Source of the DNA: Synergistaceae bacterium | GTDB lineage: Bacteria; Synergistota; Synergistia; Synergistales; Aminobacteriaceae | Length of the DNA stretch: 23,422 bases | NCBI GenBank assembly: GCA_017475805.1 | Contig: JAFVEW010000027.1 | Coordinates: forward strand, 1-23,422 | Direction: 5' to 3' | Shown here: positions 7,811-16,632 of the stretch, in pieces | Numbering within the stretch: the first letter of the stretch is position 1 | Layout: every line of letters starts with the position of its first letter | Notes under the pieces: generated by a model | Database searches by the model: none | Told to the model about the DNA's origin: nothing | Seen by the model: only the letters and a program-made list of their open reading frames with translations | Made by a program: the position numbers and the translations under genes

Positions 7811-9252
7811 AAATCAAAGCTGTATTAAAAGTTTTATCATTTATATCTTTAATCGTTGCGCTTGCAATGTTTCCGCCGTTCTTTTTAGCATTATTTGACG
7901 GCTCTTATGACGCTCAAGCCTTTGCATATTCAATAATGGCGAGTGTTTTAATGGGTTCGATTTTGTCATTTAGTTCAAGAAACAATTCATCTTCAATGGG
8001 TATTCGTGAAGGTGTTGGTGTAACTGGCTTTTCATGGATAGTTGCATCAATGCTTGGAGCTTTGCCTTATTGGCTTAGCGGCGACGCAAGCTACACCGAC
8101 GCTTTTTTTGAGACTATGTCAGGCTTTACGACGACAGGCGCGACAATTTTTACTGAAATCGAAGCATTACCGCGAGGTATTTTACTATGGCGAAGTTTAA
8201 CTCATTGGATTGGCGGAATGGGTATTATAGTCTTAAGTCTCGCAGTCTTGCCGTTTTTAGGCGTCTCAGGAATGGAAATGTACAAAGCCGAAGTTCCCGG
8301 AGTTACTGCTGAAAAAATCACTCCGCGCCTGCATCAAACCGCTATGCGTCTTTGGGGAATTTACGTTGCTTTGACTTTACTCGAAACTGTATTTTTAATT
8401 TCCGGCGGCATGAGTTTATTTGATGCCTTTGCTCATTCATGTTCGACGATAGCGACGGGCGGATTTTCGACAAAAAACAATTCTATAGCTCATTTCACAA
8501 GTCCTTATGTTCAGTGGATAATCATAATTTTTATGTTTGCTTCGGGTATTAATTTCTCTCTTTATTTTATGTTGTTGCAAAAAAAATTTCGAGATTTTTT
8601 CAAAGACGAGGAGCTTCGCGCCTATATTTTCATCACGATTTTTGCGGCCTTAGCGATGTCGTTAGCTTTATATTTTTCTGGAATGTTTCGCGGCATTGAG
8701 GATACTCTTCGCCGGACTTTCTTTCACGTCGCCAGCGTCATGACCACTACGGGCTTCATAGTTGAAGATTATAATTTATGGCCTGAATTTACAAAATTTA
8801 TTTTTGTAATCTTAATGTTTATCGGAGCTTCAGGAGGCAGCACAGGCGGAGGCTGTAAAGTTTCGAGATTTTTAATTCTTGGCCGTCAGCTCAGAGCAGA
8901 ATTTTCAAAACTTCTTCATCCTCGTGCGGTTATAATAGCGCGTTTGAACGGCGAGCCTATTGCGCGTGGAACTTTTGAGGCATCTACGGCGTTTTTTGTT
9001 CTTTACATGCTTTTATTCGCTATAGCATCTTTAATCACTACAGCCTTTGGAATTGACGTTTTAACTGCAGCAACAGGAGTTTTAACATGTTTAAGCAACG
9101 TCGGTCCCGGCTTAAACGCTCTCGGTCCTGTTGAAAATTTTGCTTGGCTTCCATCATTTATAAAATGGCTGTTTTCGTTCTGCATGTTAGCAGGCCGTCT
9201 TGAACTTTTCGCGGTGCTTTTATTAATTTTGCCCGGCACATATAGAAAATAA
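7807..9252 (+). CDS. trkH: Trk potassium uptake channel protein TrkH
   Basis: 481 residues of strongly hydrophobic sequence with four pore-loop signatures in order: TTTGATIF (~residue 110), ATGGFSTK (~220), TTTGFIV (~315) and SNVGPG (~430), the glycine-bearing selectivity filters of the TrkH/KtrB superfamily. Works in the inner membrane with TrkA to import K+. It overlaps trkA by ATGA and is last in its transcript: a terminator-like hairpin follows 100 bases downstream. Confidence 0.95.
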   Translation: MKIKAVLKVLSFISLIVALAMFPPFFLALFDGSYDAQAFAYSIMASVLMGSILSFSSRNNSSSMGIREGVGVTGFSWIVASMLGALPYWLSGDASYTDAFFETMSGFTTTGATIFTEIEALPRGILLWRSLTHWIGGMGIIVLSLAVLPFLGVSGMEMYKAEVPGVTAEKITPRLHQTAMRLWGIYVALTLLETVFLISGGMSLFDAFAHSCSTIATGGFSTKNNSIAHFTSPYVQWIIIIFMFASGINFSLYFMLLQKKFRDFFKDEELRAYIFITIFAALAMSLALYFSGMFRGIEDTLRRTFFHVASVMTTTGFIVEDYNLWPEFTKFIFVILMFIGASGGSTGGGCKVSRFLILGRQLRAEFSKLLHPRAVIIARLNGEPIARGTFEASTAFFVLYMLLFAIASLITTAFGIDVLTAATGVLTCLSNVGPGLNALGPVENFAWLPSFIKWLFSFCMLAGRLELFAVLLLILPGTYRK

Positions 9253-9321
9253 AATTTTTAATTTCTAATTTTTGTTTTATCTTTACGAAATGTTATGAGC
9301 TCTAATAAATTTTAAGATTTT

Positions 9322-9345
9322 TGTAGTTGAAAATGTAGTTGAAAA
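9322..9345 (+). repeat. Perfect 12-bp tandem repeat (2 copies)
   Basis: TGTAGTTGAAAA occurs twice head to tail in the trkH downstream gap. Its purpose is not clear; it could be a binding site or simple slippage product. It is unlike the heptamer family. Confidence 0.7.
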
Positions 9346-9352
9346 AAAATAA

Positions 9353-9385
9353 TTCTCCTTCGTTAATCGAGGGAGAAAATTTTTA
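9353..9385 (+). terminator. Rho-independent terminator after trkH
   Basis: TTCTCCTTCG and TCGA-GGGAGAA form a 10-bp stem (one T-G pair) with a 5-base loop at 9353-9377, followed by AAAATTTTTAT. The A-run upstream could let it work in both directions, though no gene faces it from the right. Confidence 0.7.
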
Positions 9386-9426
9386 TATAGAAATTATAAC
9401 ATTCAAAAAGAAAGATTAAAAAAAAC

Positions 9427-9435
9427 TGCTAAAAT
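9427..9435 (+). promoter_or_regulatory. Extended -10 promoter for the spermidine-synthase-like gene
   Basis: TGC-TAAAAT, one base from the perfect extended -10 seen at 1305. It lies 43 bases before the TTG start at 9479 and just after the terminator, marking the start of a new transcription unit. Confidence 0.45.
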
Positions 9436-9478
9436 TAGGGACAAAAAATTTCACGCTAAAAATGGAGCTGAATTTAAT

Positions 9479-11044
9479 TTGAACTATGAAAATAAAAACA
9501 ACGGGCGAAGCGTAAAAATTCCGATACGCCTACAGCTCGTTTCATTTTTCAGCGGTGCTGCGACGATGATATTAGAGCTTGCAGGCTCACGAATGGTCGC
9601 GCCGTTTTTCGGAACATCTTTAATCGTTTGGACGGCATTAATCGGGATAATAATGACGAGTTTATGTTTAGGAAATTGGCTCGGCGGTTCGATAGCTGAT
9701 AAAAATCCGAACGGAAAATTATTAGGACGAGTTTTAATGTTCGCGGCAATAATCATAGCAATCACGGCGTATTTAAGCAATTATATTTTAACGACGCTGC
9801 AGGGTTTAGGCTTAAATCTTTATATGTCTTCTGTTTCAGCAGCGTTTATAATTTTTGCTCCTTCGAGCATGTTGTTAGGAATGGTCTCGCCTTTTGTCGC
9901 AAGATTAGCTATGCAAAATGTTGACAGCTCTGGAGCTGTAGTCGGAAAATTATCAGCCTTAAACAGTGCTGGAAGCATTTTAGGAACGTTCTTAGGCGGC
10001 TTTGTTTTGATTTCTCTTTTTCCTTCGGGCGTTATCTTAATGTTCGTAGCGAGTGTTGTTGCTATGCTTTCTGTTTTAGTTTATACAGGAGCGTGGCGGC
10101 GTGTATTTTCAATCGTGATTTTTTTATCTTTGCTTGGCGGAGCTTACGCTACGAAAATTCATGGCTTGCCTTTCTCGCCTATAGGAGTTCAGATAGATAC
10201 GCAATACAATCATCTTTCAATCGTTGAGAGTGTTGACAGGAGAAACGGCCGCAGAGTTCGAGTTTTAATCACCGACCCTGACGCTGCTCAATCATTAATG
10301 TACACTGACCATCCGTCAGAATTAGTCAGCGAATACACGAAATTTTACGATTTAGCTTTTCATTACAAACCCGACACTAAAAAAATCTTAATGTTAGGGG
10401 GCGGAGGCTATTGTTTGCCTCGATATTTATTGAGCGATAACAGCCGTGATATTAATATTGATGTCGTAGAACTTGACCCGGGAATAACGCAGGCGGCACG
10501 AGATTATTTTAATTTGAAGGACGACGATAGATTAAAAATTTTCCATGAAGATGCACGAACTTTCTTAAATCGAGCTTTTTTTGACGAGAATATTGAACAA
10601 TACGATGCTATTTTCATGGATACTTTTTCGTCAGCGACTGTAATTCCTTTTCAATTAACGACAGTAGAGACTGCTGCACGTCTTAGAAAATTATTAAAGC
10701 CCGATGGAGTTTTGATTGTGAACATAATCGCGTCAATTTACGGACCTAAAGCCGGAGTTTTTCACGGAATTTACAAAGCCTTTTCAAATTCATTCACAAC
10801 GATGATGATATTTCCAGCATACGCTTCAGATCCAAGATACGCCTACGCTCTTCAAAATATAATTTTAGTCGGCATGGGTGAGGCGGCTTCAACGATAGTT
10901 CGCGACAACAAACAGGGCGCTAAATATATAAAATTGCTTGCTCATCAGTGGCTTGAACCTTTTGTGCCCGATAATAACGTTCCTGCATTTACTGATGCTT
11001 TTGCGCCTGTTGAGAGATATGCGCTTTTACAACATGATAATTAA
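9479..11044 (+). CDS. Membrane-fused spermidine-synthase-like protein (fused MFS/spermidine synthase)
   Basis: 521 residues. About residues 15-235 are hydrophobic with several predicted membrane helices (motif LELAGSRMVAPFFG is typical of the fused family). Residues ~240-480 form a class-I aminopropyl/methyltransferase fold: GGGG at 307-310, VELDPG near 330, HEDARTF and IFMDTFSS, matching the nucleotide-binding and acidic segments of spermidine synthases. Family members are poorly characterised; true polyamine synthesis is not proven. Translation begins at a TTG with GGAG 11 bases upstream; no ATG gives the full N-terminal family match. It heads a new transcript, followed 38 bases later by the O-antigen ligase-like gene. 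Confidence 0.85.
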   Translation: MNYENKNNGRSVKIPIRLQLVSFFSGAATMILELAGSRMVAPFFGTSLIVWTALIGIIMTSLCLGNWLGGSIADKNPNGKLLGRVLMFAAIIIAITAYLSNYILTTLQGLGLNLYMSSVSAAFIIFAPSSMLLGMVSPFVARLAMQNVDSSGAVVGKLSALNSAGSILGTFLGGFVLISLFPSGVILMFVASVVAMLSVLVYTGAWRRVFSIVIFLSLLGGAYATKIHGLPFSPIGVQIDTQYNHLSIVESVDRRNGRRVRVLITDPDAAQSLMYTDHPSELVSEYTKFYDLAFHYKPDTKKILMLGGGGYCLPRYLLSDNSRDINIDVVELDPGITQAARDYFNLKDDDRLKIFHEDARTFLNRAFFDENIEQYDAIFMDTFSSATVIPFQLTTVETAARLRKLLKPDGVLIVNIIASIYGPKAGVFHGIYKAFSNSFTTMMIFPAYASDPRYAYALQNIILVGMGEAASTIVRDNKQGAKYIKLLAHQWLEPFVPDNNVPAFTDAFAPVERYALLQHDN

Positions 11045-11082
11045 AATTAAAATTTTTCGCAGTGAGGATTTATTAAATAAAA

Positions 11083-13182
11083 ATGAAAAAAGAAAAAAAT
11101 AAAATTCAGAGCTTAAATAAAAATTTTCAGCTTAATAAAATCGATAAAAATGCACCGCTTCCATTAGTTCCTGTATGGATTTTGCTTCCGTTATGGTTTA
11201 TATCGCTTGCGTTGCCAAATTTAATTTATTCCGGCATAAGTTTTGCGGATACTCTTCACATTATCAAATGGACAGTTACGGGTGTTCCTGTTGCCATAGC
11301 TTTGTTCGTTGCAGGTATTAGGCTTGCGATTTTCGGAACTAAACGGGTAAAAATAAAATTTGATATTTTCTCGATAATTTGGGCGATAATTTTAATTTAT
11401 TGTCTGTGGCAGCCTTATTGGCCTTTTTCAGTGGAGATAAAATCGCCTACAGGTTACGCTCTTGAGATGACGTGCTTTGCGACTGTATGGGCATTTTATG
11501 TTATAACTATATCATCGTTTCCTGACTGGGGCGTCAGACCTATTGTAATTCTTGGAAATTTGAATGCTGCTATAAATATTTTTTACGCAGAACTTCAAAG
11601 CCGTAACATGAATAATCTTGAATTTTTGAGAGGCACGATTTTCGAGGATTTAATCCAGTTTAATAACTTTATACTGCCGGTGCCGGGAAATTACATCGGC
11701 AACACAGCGCAGCAAAATATGTTCGGCTTATGGATAGCGATTTCTATTTTAGGTGCGGTTTATCTGTATGTTTACGACGCATGGCAAAGTGAGCCCGATG
11801 AGAACGGAAAAAAAATTTGGCTTCCTTTAGCGGGATTAATTCTTGCGGTTATAAATCTGAAATTTTATTTTTCTAATGAGATTACAATTTGCGGATTTCT
11901 TGCAATTATTTTTGTAATTTTAGCGTTTATATCAGCTTGGAAATTAGGAAATAAAAAGCATTTATATTTTTCTGTCATAATTTTATTATTCATAGCTTGG
12001 GATTTTTGGGGCTTAATGAACTCAACGAGCCGCTCTGCGATTTTAGCTTTGATTACAGGGCTTTTTATAATGTTTATGATTTCAGCATTGAAATTTAATA
12101 AGCATTATGTAATCAGATTTCTTGCCGCAATGATTTTAATGGCTTCTGTGTTCTTTGCATTTACGAGTTCAAACGGTGCAAAAGCTCAAGCTGTAATCGA
12201 TAAAACTCAAGATATAATTCAAAATTATCAATCAATCGGTATGAGGCGTGGAATTTGGGCGACATCTTACGGAATGTTACACGCAAATCCTAAAGGCGTA
12301 GGCATAGGTCAATATAAATGGCATTATTTAGACGGACAGCGCGAGGCTTTTAAGATTTTTGACAATGCTACTTGGATGACTTGGCAATATACCCACTGGG
12401 CGCACAATGAGTTTTTGCAATTTTTCTGTGAAGGCGGCTATGTTGGCGGCGTAATGTTTTTAATCATGTATTCATTCTGGTTTATTCCTGGACTTGTTGG
12501 GCTTAAGCGTAAAAAAGAAGTTAATATAAATGCAGTATGGGCTTTCGCTCTTGTTTCTGTAATATCATTCGCGGCGGTATTCACTCGTCCTTTCCATAGA
12601 ATTGAAAACATGGTTTGGATAACTTTAGCTTTTGCAATCTCAAATCGAGAATTTTTCCAAACTTTGAAATTCAAGACGGAATTTAATATTTTGAAGTCAA
12701 ATATTTTCTCGCGTCTTGTCGGAATAATTTGCGTTGCTACCGCTGTAGCAGGCTGTGTCTATATTTCAAGCGGTATCTACGGAAATTATCTGCTTCGTAA
12801 AGCTCTCTCGACTAATCAAGAGAAAGTTCAATTATATTATCTTGAACAAGCTGAAAAACATCCGATTGTTTATGAAGATACGATGAGAAATTTAGCTCAT
12901 CATTACTTCCAAATAGGCGAACAGACAGAAAACATAGAAATGATAGCTAACGGGTTTAATATTCTCTGGGAACAGTTTAACCGAGAGCCAAGAAGTGAAG
13001 ATATTTCGACTTTGTTAAGTTATGCTCAACGTTTTCAAATTGAGCCTGTCTTAAGAGAAATAAAATCTTTGTTCAAACCCGGAACTTATCACCTTCAACG
13101 AGTTCCGCAAGTCAATGCTAATGACGGGCAGACTATTAACGCTCTATTATTGATAAATGGTCCCGGCAGCGATGACGAGTAA
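11083..13182 (+). CDS. O-antigen ligase / PglL-type (Wzy_C) membrane protein with C-terminal helical tail
   Basis: 699 residues. Residues ~25-550 contain roughly a dozen hydrophobic segments. A long periplasmic loop holds HNEFLQ at 441-446 with GGYVGG just after, the His-containing signature of the Wzy_C superfamily (O-antigen ligase WaaL, polymerase Wzy, and O-oligosaccharyltransferases PglL/PilO). A soluble tail from ~560 (LEQAEKHP, LAHHYFQIGE) looks TPR-like, common in bacterial members. It overlaps the following pseudopilin gene by 26 bases or 11, depending on that start. The position at the head of a pseudopilin/secretion operon hints at glycan transfer to secreted or pilin-like protein, but this is inference; a role in LPS or surface polysaccharide is equally possible. 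Confidence 0.82.
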   Translation: MKKEKNKIQSLNKNFQLNKIDKNAPLPLVPVWILLPLWFISLALPNLIYSGISFADTLHIIKWTVTGVPVAIALFVAGIRLAIFGTKRVKIKFDIFSIIWAIILIYCLWQPYWPFSVEIKSPTGYALEMTCFATVWAFYVITISSFPDWGVRPIVILGNLNAAINIFYAELQSRNMNNLEFLRGTIFEDLIQFNNFILPVPGNYIGNTAQQNMFGLWIAISILGAVYLYVYDAWQSEPDENGKKIWLPLAGLILAVINLKFYFSNEITICGFLAIIFVILAFISAWKLGNKKHLYFSVIILLFIAWDFWGLMNSTSRSAILALITGLFIMFMISALKFNKHYVIRFLAAMILMASVFFAFTSSNGAKAQAVIDKTQDIIQNYQSIGMRRGIWATSYGMLHANPKGVGIGQYKWHYLDGQREAFKIFDNATWMTWQYTHWAHNEFLQFFCEGGYVGGVMFLIMYSFWFIPGLVGLKRKKEVNINAVWAFALVSVISFAAVFTRPFHRIENMVWITLAFAISNREFFQTLKFKTEFNILKSNIFSRLVGIICVATAVAGCVYISSGIYGNYLLRKALSTNQEKVQLYYLEQAEKHPIVYEDTMRNLAHHYFQIGEQTENIEMIANGFNILWEQFNREPRSEDISTLLSYAQRFQIEPVLREIKSLFKPGTYHLQRVPQVNANDGQTINALLLINGPGSDDE

Positions 13183-13903
13183 AAAACAATTAGGAGTTAG
13201 GAGTGAGAAGTTAGGAGTTAAAAAAACAAAAAAATCTATAGCTTCTCATTCCTCATTAAAAAAAGGTTTTACCTTAATTGAAGTCTTAGTCGCAGTGATG
13301 CTAACGGGAATACTAACGACAATGGCGTTAGCTCCCGTTGCTTACACTGTCCGCCGAGTTGTTGAAACTCAAAATGAATATGCTGATTTTTCAGCTTTAT
13401 CGCGGACTATGAATTTTATAATTCGTGATTTATCGTCTGCTATGAGGCTTTCTTCAAATGTTTTAATGGTCGTTGACCATGAAGCTATGGGCGGCAATGA
13501 AGATGATATTTTAATGATAATGAGCACGTCGCCGACAGCGCAAAATTTACCTTCAGGAACTTTAATTTACAAAATTTCTGAAGGCGGTATCATGCACGGC
13601 AATGTTATTCCTGGACTTTACCGCTGGATTTTTCCGGGAAAATTGCCTAACACGATTAAATATGAAAATCTTGACGCTTCAGAAGGTCAATTAGTCTTGC
13701 CCGGCATTGATAAATTTTCAGTTGAAGTCCCTAAAGGTTCTCATGAAGACGAACGAAACAAAGAATATTCCGGAGCTTTACCTAAGGGACTTTATATAAA
13801 AATAGGTAGAAATACAAGAAAAAATCAAAATTTTTCAGTAAACGCAAATAACGAAAATGCAAACAATTTTAATGAACTCGAAGCCTATATCCCGTTGCCG
13901 TAA
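13157..13903 (+). CDS. gspJ: T2SS minor pseudopilin, GspJ-like, with long repeat-encoded leader
   Basis: 248 residues from 13157; a second in-frame ATG at 13172 is an equal candidate, neither with a good SD. The prepilin signature KKGFTLIEV has Gly37 before the cleavage site, Phe38 as +1 and Glu42 as +5, then a 20-residue hydrophobic helix. The following RTMNFIIRDLSSAM and length fit GspJ better than GspI or GspH. Mature protein would sit at the tip of the pseudopilus. The leader is 32-37 residues instead of the usual handful because it includes a translated heptamer-repeat element (LGVRSEKLGV...SHSSL). No in-frame start exists after the repeat, so the repeat must be translated if the gene works. 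The 3' end overlaps gspK. Confidence 0.82.
   Translation: MVPAAMTSKKQLGVRSEKLGVKKTKKSIASHSSLKKGFTLIEVLVAVMLTGILTTMALAPVAYTVRRVVETQNEYADFSALSRTMNFIIRDLSSAMRLSSNVLMVVDHEAMGGNEDDILMIMSTSPTAQNLPSGTLIYKISEGGIMHGNVIPGLYRWIFPGKLPNTIKYENLDASEGQLVLPGIDKFSVEVPKGSHEDERNKEYSGALPKGLYIKIGRNTRKNQNFSVNANNENANNFNELEAYIPLP
13190..13256. repeat. Heptamer repeat copy 4, hairpin-forming and translated
   Basis: Forward units TTAGGAG-TTAGGAG-TGAGAAG-TTAGGAG at 13190-13217, then a reverse copy at 13242-13256. GGAGTGAGAAG (13200-13210) pairs with CTTCTCATTCC (13242-13252) with one G-T pair, loop about 31 bases. It lies inside the leader region of the pseudopilin gene and starts 8 bases after the upstream stop. Confidence 0.75.
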
Positions 13904-14804
13904 AAATAAAAAAAGAACGGGTTTTGTTTTAGTCAGCGTCATGATGTTAGGCGTTCTTTTAATTTCATGCGCTACGGCTTTTGCTTGGTTTGTAAGAATA
14001 CAGATTAGAAGCGTCGACCAAGAACGCGACAGCCTCACTAAACGCAGCATGGCTACAATTTTAGCTAATTCGATAATGAATGTATTATCAGAAATGGGCG
14101 GCGACTATGACAGCCCTACTCAAAGATGGTTTCAGCCGTTTATAATTCCGTTTGAGGATTTAGGAATTTGGGTTCTGACTGTTACTCCACTTGATGATAA
14201 AATCCCGATTAGAAATTTATTTTTACCTGACGGAAATACTCAAAGGCACGAATTTGAAGGGCCGTTTCAAAGTATGCTCGAAAAAATCGGCCATAGAAAT
14301 TTAGAGCTGCCTCTGTTAGATTTCTTAGATAGAAATAATAAACCCCGTGTCGGCGGCGTCGAACGTGAAGAATTTATTAATCGCGGACCTTATGATATTT
14401 CAGAATTATTAATTCTTACGCCTGAAATAAATTCTGAAGTTCTTTACGGGAATGGCTCTGATTTAGGCATAGCCGACTATTGCACGGTTTTTAGCGAAGG
14501 TAAAATTAATTTGAATGTCGCACCTGTTCATGTCATGGAACTTTTGCCGGGACTTGACGAGCGCGGGCTTGCAGAGAGAATTGCTCAAGTTCGCATGGAA
14601 GAGCCGATAACAAATTTTAGAGACATTCAATCATTGCCGGGAGCTTCACCGCGAACAGCAACGCTATTAACGAACTTAGTCGGCTTTAAGAGCAGATATT
14701 TTGCGATAAAAATCGAGGCATTAATGCAAGAAGAAGGCGGAACGTCATTTAATATAATATTCGACAAGTCAACAAAACAAATAGTTAGATGGGAAGAAAT
14801 ATAA
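13872..14804 (+). CDS. gspK: T2SS minor pseudopilin GspK
   Basis: 310 residues from the ATG at 13872 (a further in-frame ATG at 13857 exists; the shorter leader is more usual). Basic leader RCRKNKKRTG, then FVLVSVMML: cleavage after Gly17 and Ser instead of Glu at +5, as expected for GspK, which normally lacks Glu5. The large periplasmic domain contains GKINLNVAPVHVMELLPGL and a helix-hairpin-helix-like FRDIQSLPGASPRTA, hallmark GspK features. It would cap the pseudopilus with GspI and GspJ. Overlaps the end of gspJ by 32 bases, implying coupled translation. Confidence 0.9.
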   Translation: MNSKPISRCRKNKKRTGFVLVSVMMLGVLLISCATAFAWFVRIQIRSVDQERDSLTKRSMATILANSIMNVLSEMGGDYDSPTQRWFQPFIIPFEDLGIWVLTVTPLDDKIPIRNLFLPDGNTQRHEFEGPFQSMLEKIGHRNLELPLLDFLDRNNKPRVGGVEREEFINRGPYDISELLILTPEINSEVLYGNGSDLGIADYCTVFSEGKINLNVAPVHVMELLPGLDERGLAERIAQVRMEEPITNFRDIQSLPGASPRTATLLTNLVGFKSRYFAIKIEALMQEEGGTSFNIIFDKSTKQIVRWEEI

Positions 14805-14808
14805 TTTA

Positions 14809-16110
14809 ATGAAAAAAATTAATTTTGGCTTAAAAAATCTTAGTCTTGGCTTAGATAAATTAAATTTCGCTCAAAATAAAAAAGGCGAAAATTTTGAAAA
14901 CACAGAATTTCGGCGAATTTTCGATAAAACTGACGTCATTCATGACCACGAGACAGGTGCAGAAGAAAAAATCACGAGAAAAATTCTTCGTGTAATCTCT
15001 TCAAGTATCTCAACACGAAAAAATTTCGTTACTCTTGTGCCTATGAAATCTCTTTCTATGGAAGAATTTACCTTTCCGTTCGCAAATAACACGAAAATTC
15101 GAGAGGCTCTAAAACTTCAAGTTATGCCGTTCTCGGCAGCTGGCGATATTGAAATTTTCCCTGTCGTAACCTCAAAAGCCGGGCGCGGTGTTAATGGTCT
15201 TGTTTGGTACGTTACGCCCGATGAGCTTAATATTCCGGCAGTTCAGGGCGGCAATAATAAAGTTTGGCCTGCTCCGTTGCCTTTTATATCGAAATTGCAA
15301 GATAAAGGCGGCTCAGGCGTTACTATGTGGCTTGACGAGAAAAATATTTCTTCAATTCTTTGGCAAAATAACAAGCCTGTTTTATCCCGTTGGCGAAAAG
15401 TCTCTGATAATACTTCTCATGAAAAAGAATTAGAATGGTACGATAATTATTGCAAATCGAGCGGCCTTGAACGCGGAGGAAATTTTATTTTGAACGCTGG
15501 CGGCGATTATGATGACGAACCCGACGAGGAATTTGTCGAAATGATTTCAGAGAGCGTAAAAATTTGTCCGTGGATTTCAAACGTTAATTTATCACGCACA
15601 GCCATAGAAGACGAAAGAGATTTAGCTCGAACAGTAGGACTTTTAACTGTTGCAGCGTGCTGGCTTTTAGCAATCGGAACAATAACGCTCGGAGCAAGTT
15701 TTTTATATTTAATTCAAACCGACAAAGAAGCTCAAGCAGTCAGAACTCGCTCAGAAAATTTTTATATAGAAAATTTTGACCCCGAACATACAGGGCGAAT
15801 TTCAAACCCTGTAACCTTAGCAAGAAATAAAATATCTGAAGTTACAGGCTCAGGCGGCGACGGTCATCCTTTTGAAGAAATTTTAGCCGACATGGGCGAA
15901 ATTTTTGCAAACAACAACGATTTGAAAATCAATTTAGACACTATTCGCTACAACGGCGAAGGAGTTGACTGCACAGGTTCTGCTCCCGACATGACTACGA
16001 TATTAAATTTCCGTAGAGCTTGGAACGATTACGCCTCAACTGTTCAAGTTGATAACACTCAATTTGTTTCAGGAATAGGCTACAGATTTGACTTACGTGT
16101 AAGGTGGTGA
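14809..16110 (+). CDS. gspL: T2SS inner-membrane platform protein GspL
   Basis: 433 residues in the GspL layout: cytoplasmic N-terminal domain (~1-270) that would bind the GspE ATPase, one membrane helix at ~275-303 (LLTVAACWLLAIGTITLGAS), and a periplasmic ferredoxin-like domain (~350-433). Sequence is divergent; identification rests on layout, length and position between gspK and gspM. A PilM/PilN fusion is the nearest alternative. Five bases after gspK. Confidence 0.8.
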   Translation: MKKINFGLKNLSLGLDKLNFAQNKKGENFENTEFRRIFDKTDVIHDHETGAEEKITRKILRVISSSISTRKNFVTLVPMKSLSMEEFTFPFANNTKIREALKLQVMPFSAAGDIEIFPVVTSKAGRGVNGLVWYVTPDELNIPAVQGGNNKVWPAPLPFISKLQDKGGSGVTMWLDEKNISSILWQNNKPVLSRWRKVSDNTSHEKELEWYDNYCKSSGLERGGNFILNAGGDYDDEPDEEFVEMISESVKICPWISNVNLSRTAIEDERDLARTVGLLTVAACWLLAIGTITLGASFLYLIQTDKEAQAVRTRSENFYIENFDPEHTGRISNPVTLARNKISEVTGSGGDGHPFEEILADMGEIFANNNDLKINLDTIRYNGEGVDCTGSAPDMTTILNFRRAWNDYASTVQVDNTQFVSGIGYRFDLRVRW

Positions 16111-16119
16111 AAATTAATC

Positions 16120-16629
16120 ATGGCATTAAATTTTGAGGCAATTAGTAAAAACGCTCAAAGTATCGTTCGCGGCGAAGCTCCAGGAAGCGCAAAATTTTTA
16201 GCTGCGGCTTTGTTAATGCTTTCAATTTGGGTCGGCGTTTATCTTGTTCACGGCCGGACAGTGCAAAGTCAAACACAGCTTAACACTCAGCTGGGACGTT
16301 GGCGAACTCTCTTAATGTTATCGAACGAATATAAATCACTCTCGCCGGAACAACGCAAAAATTCAAATAAAAACAGTAACGTTGATGTTCCTGCAGTCTT
16401 CGCCAGTGTTTCTGAAAAAATGCAGCTTGGAAGCCGTGTAAATAGAATTACTCCCGACGGCGTTAATCAATCAGTAGAAATTAATAGACTTTATGCCGAA
16501 GAATTTGCTGAACTTCAAAAACAATTAGCTTCGCGCGGCGTTAGATTTATAGCTGCAGAGCTTAGAGCTTTGCCTGCAGGCAGTGAAAGATTATTTACAA
16601 TTTCGGCGATAATAGGACCAATGAACTAA
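16120..16629 (+). CDS. gspM: T2SS inner-membrane protein GspM
   Basis: 169 residues: short cytoplasmic N-terminus, one membrane helix at ~26-44, a polar coiled region, and a small periplasmic domain ending in FTISAIIGPM. This is the GspM shape and size, and it follows gspL as in known operons. A good SD (AAGGTGG) overlaps the end of gspL. Sequence alone is weakly diagnostic. Confidence 0.75.
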   Translation: MALNFEAISKNAQSIVRGEAPGSAKFLAAALLMLSIWVGVYLVHGRTVQSQTQLNTQLGRWRTLLMLSNEYKSLSPEQRKNSNKNSNVDVPAVFASVSEKMQLGSRVNRITPDGVNQSVEINRLYAEEFAELQKQLASRGVRFIAAELRALPAGSERLFTISAIIGPMN

Positions 16630-16632
16630 AAA

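Noticed and set aside
9253..9478. Small RNA or tRNA gene in the gap after trkH
   Set aside because: Apart from the terminator hairpin no cloverleaf or other stable fold was seen.
13157..13182. Frameshift at the O-antigen ligase/GspJ overlap
   Set aside because: Both frames have good family matches and proper ends; a short overlap explains it without error.
13190..13256. MITE or insertion sequence with terminal inverted repeats
   Set aside because: No target-site duplication or transposase is visible, and the arms are internal heptamer units rather than defined ends.
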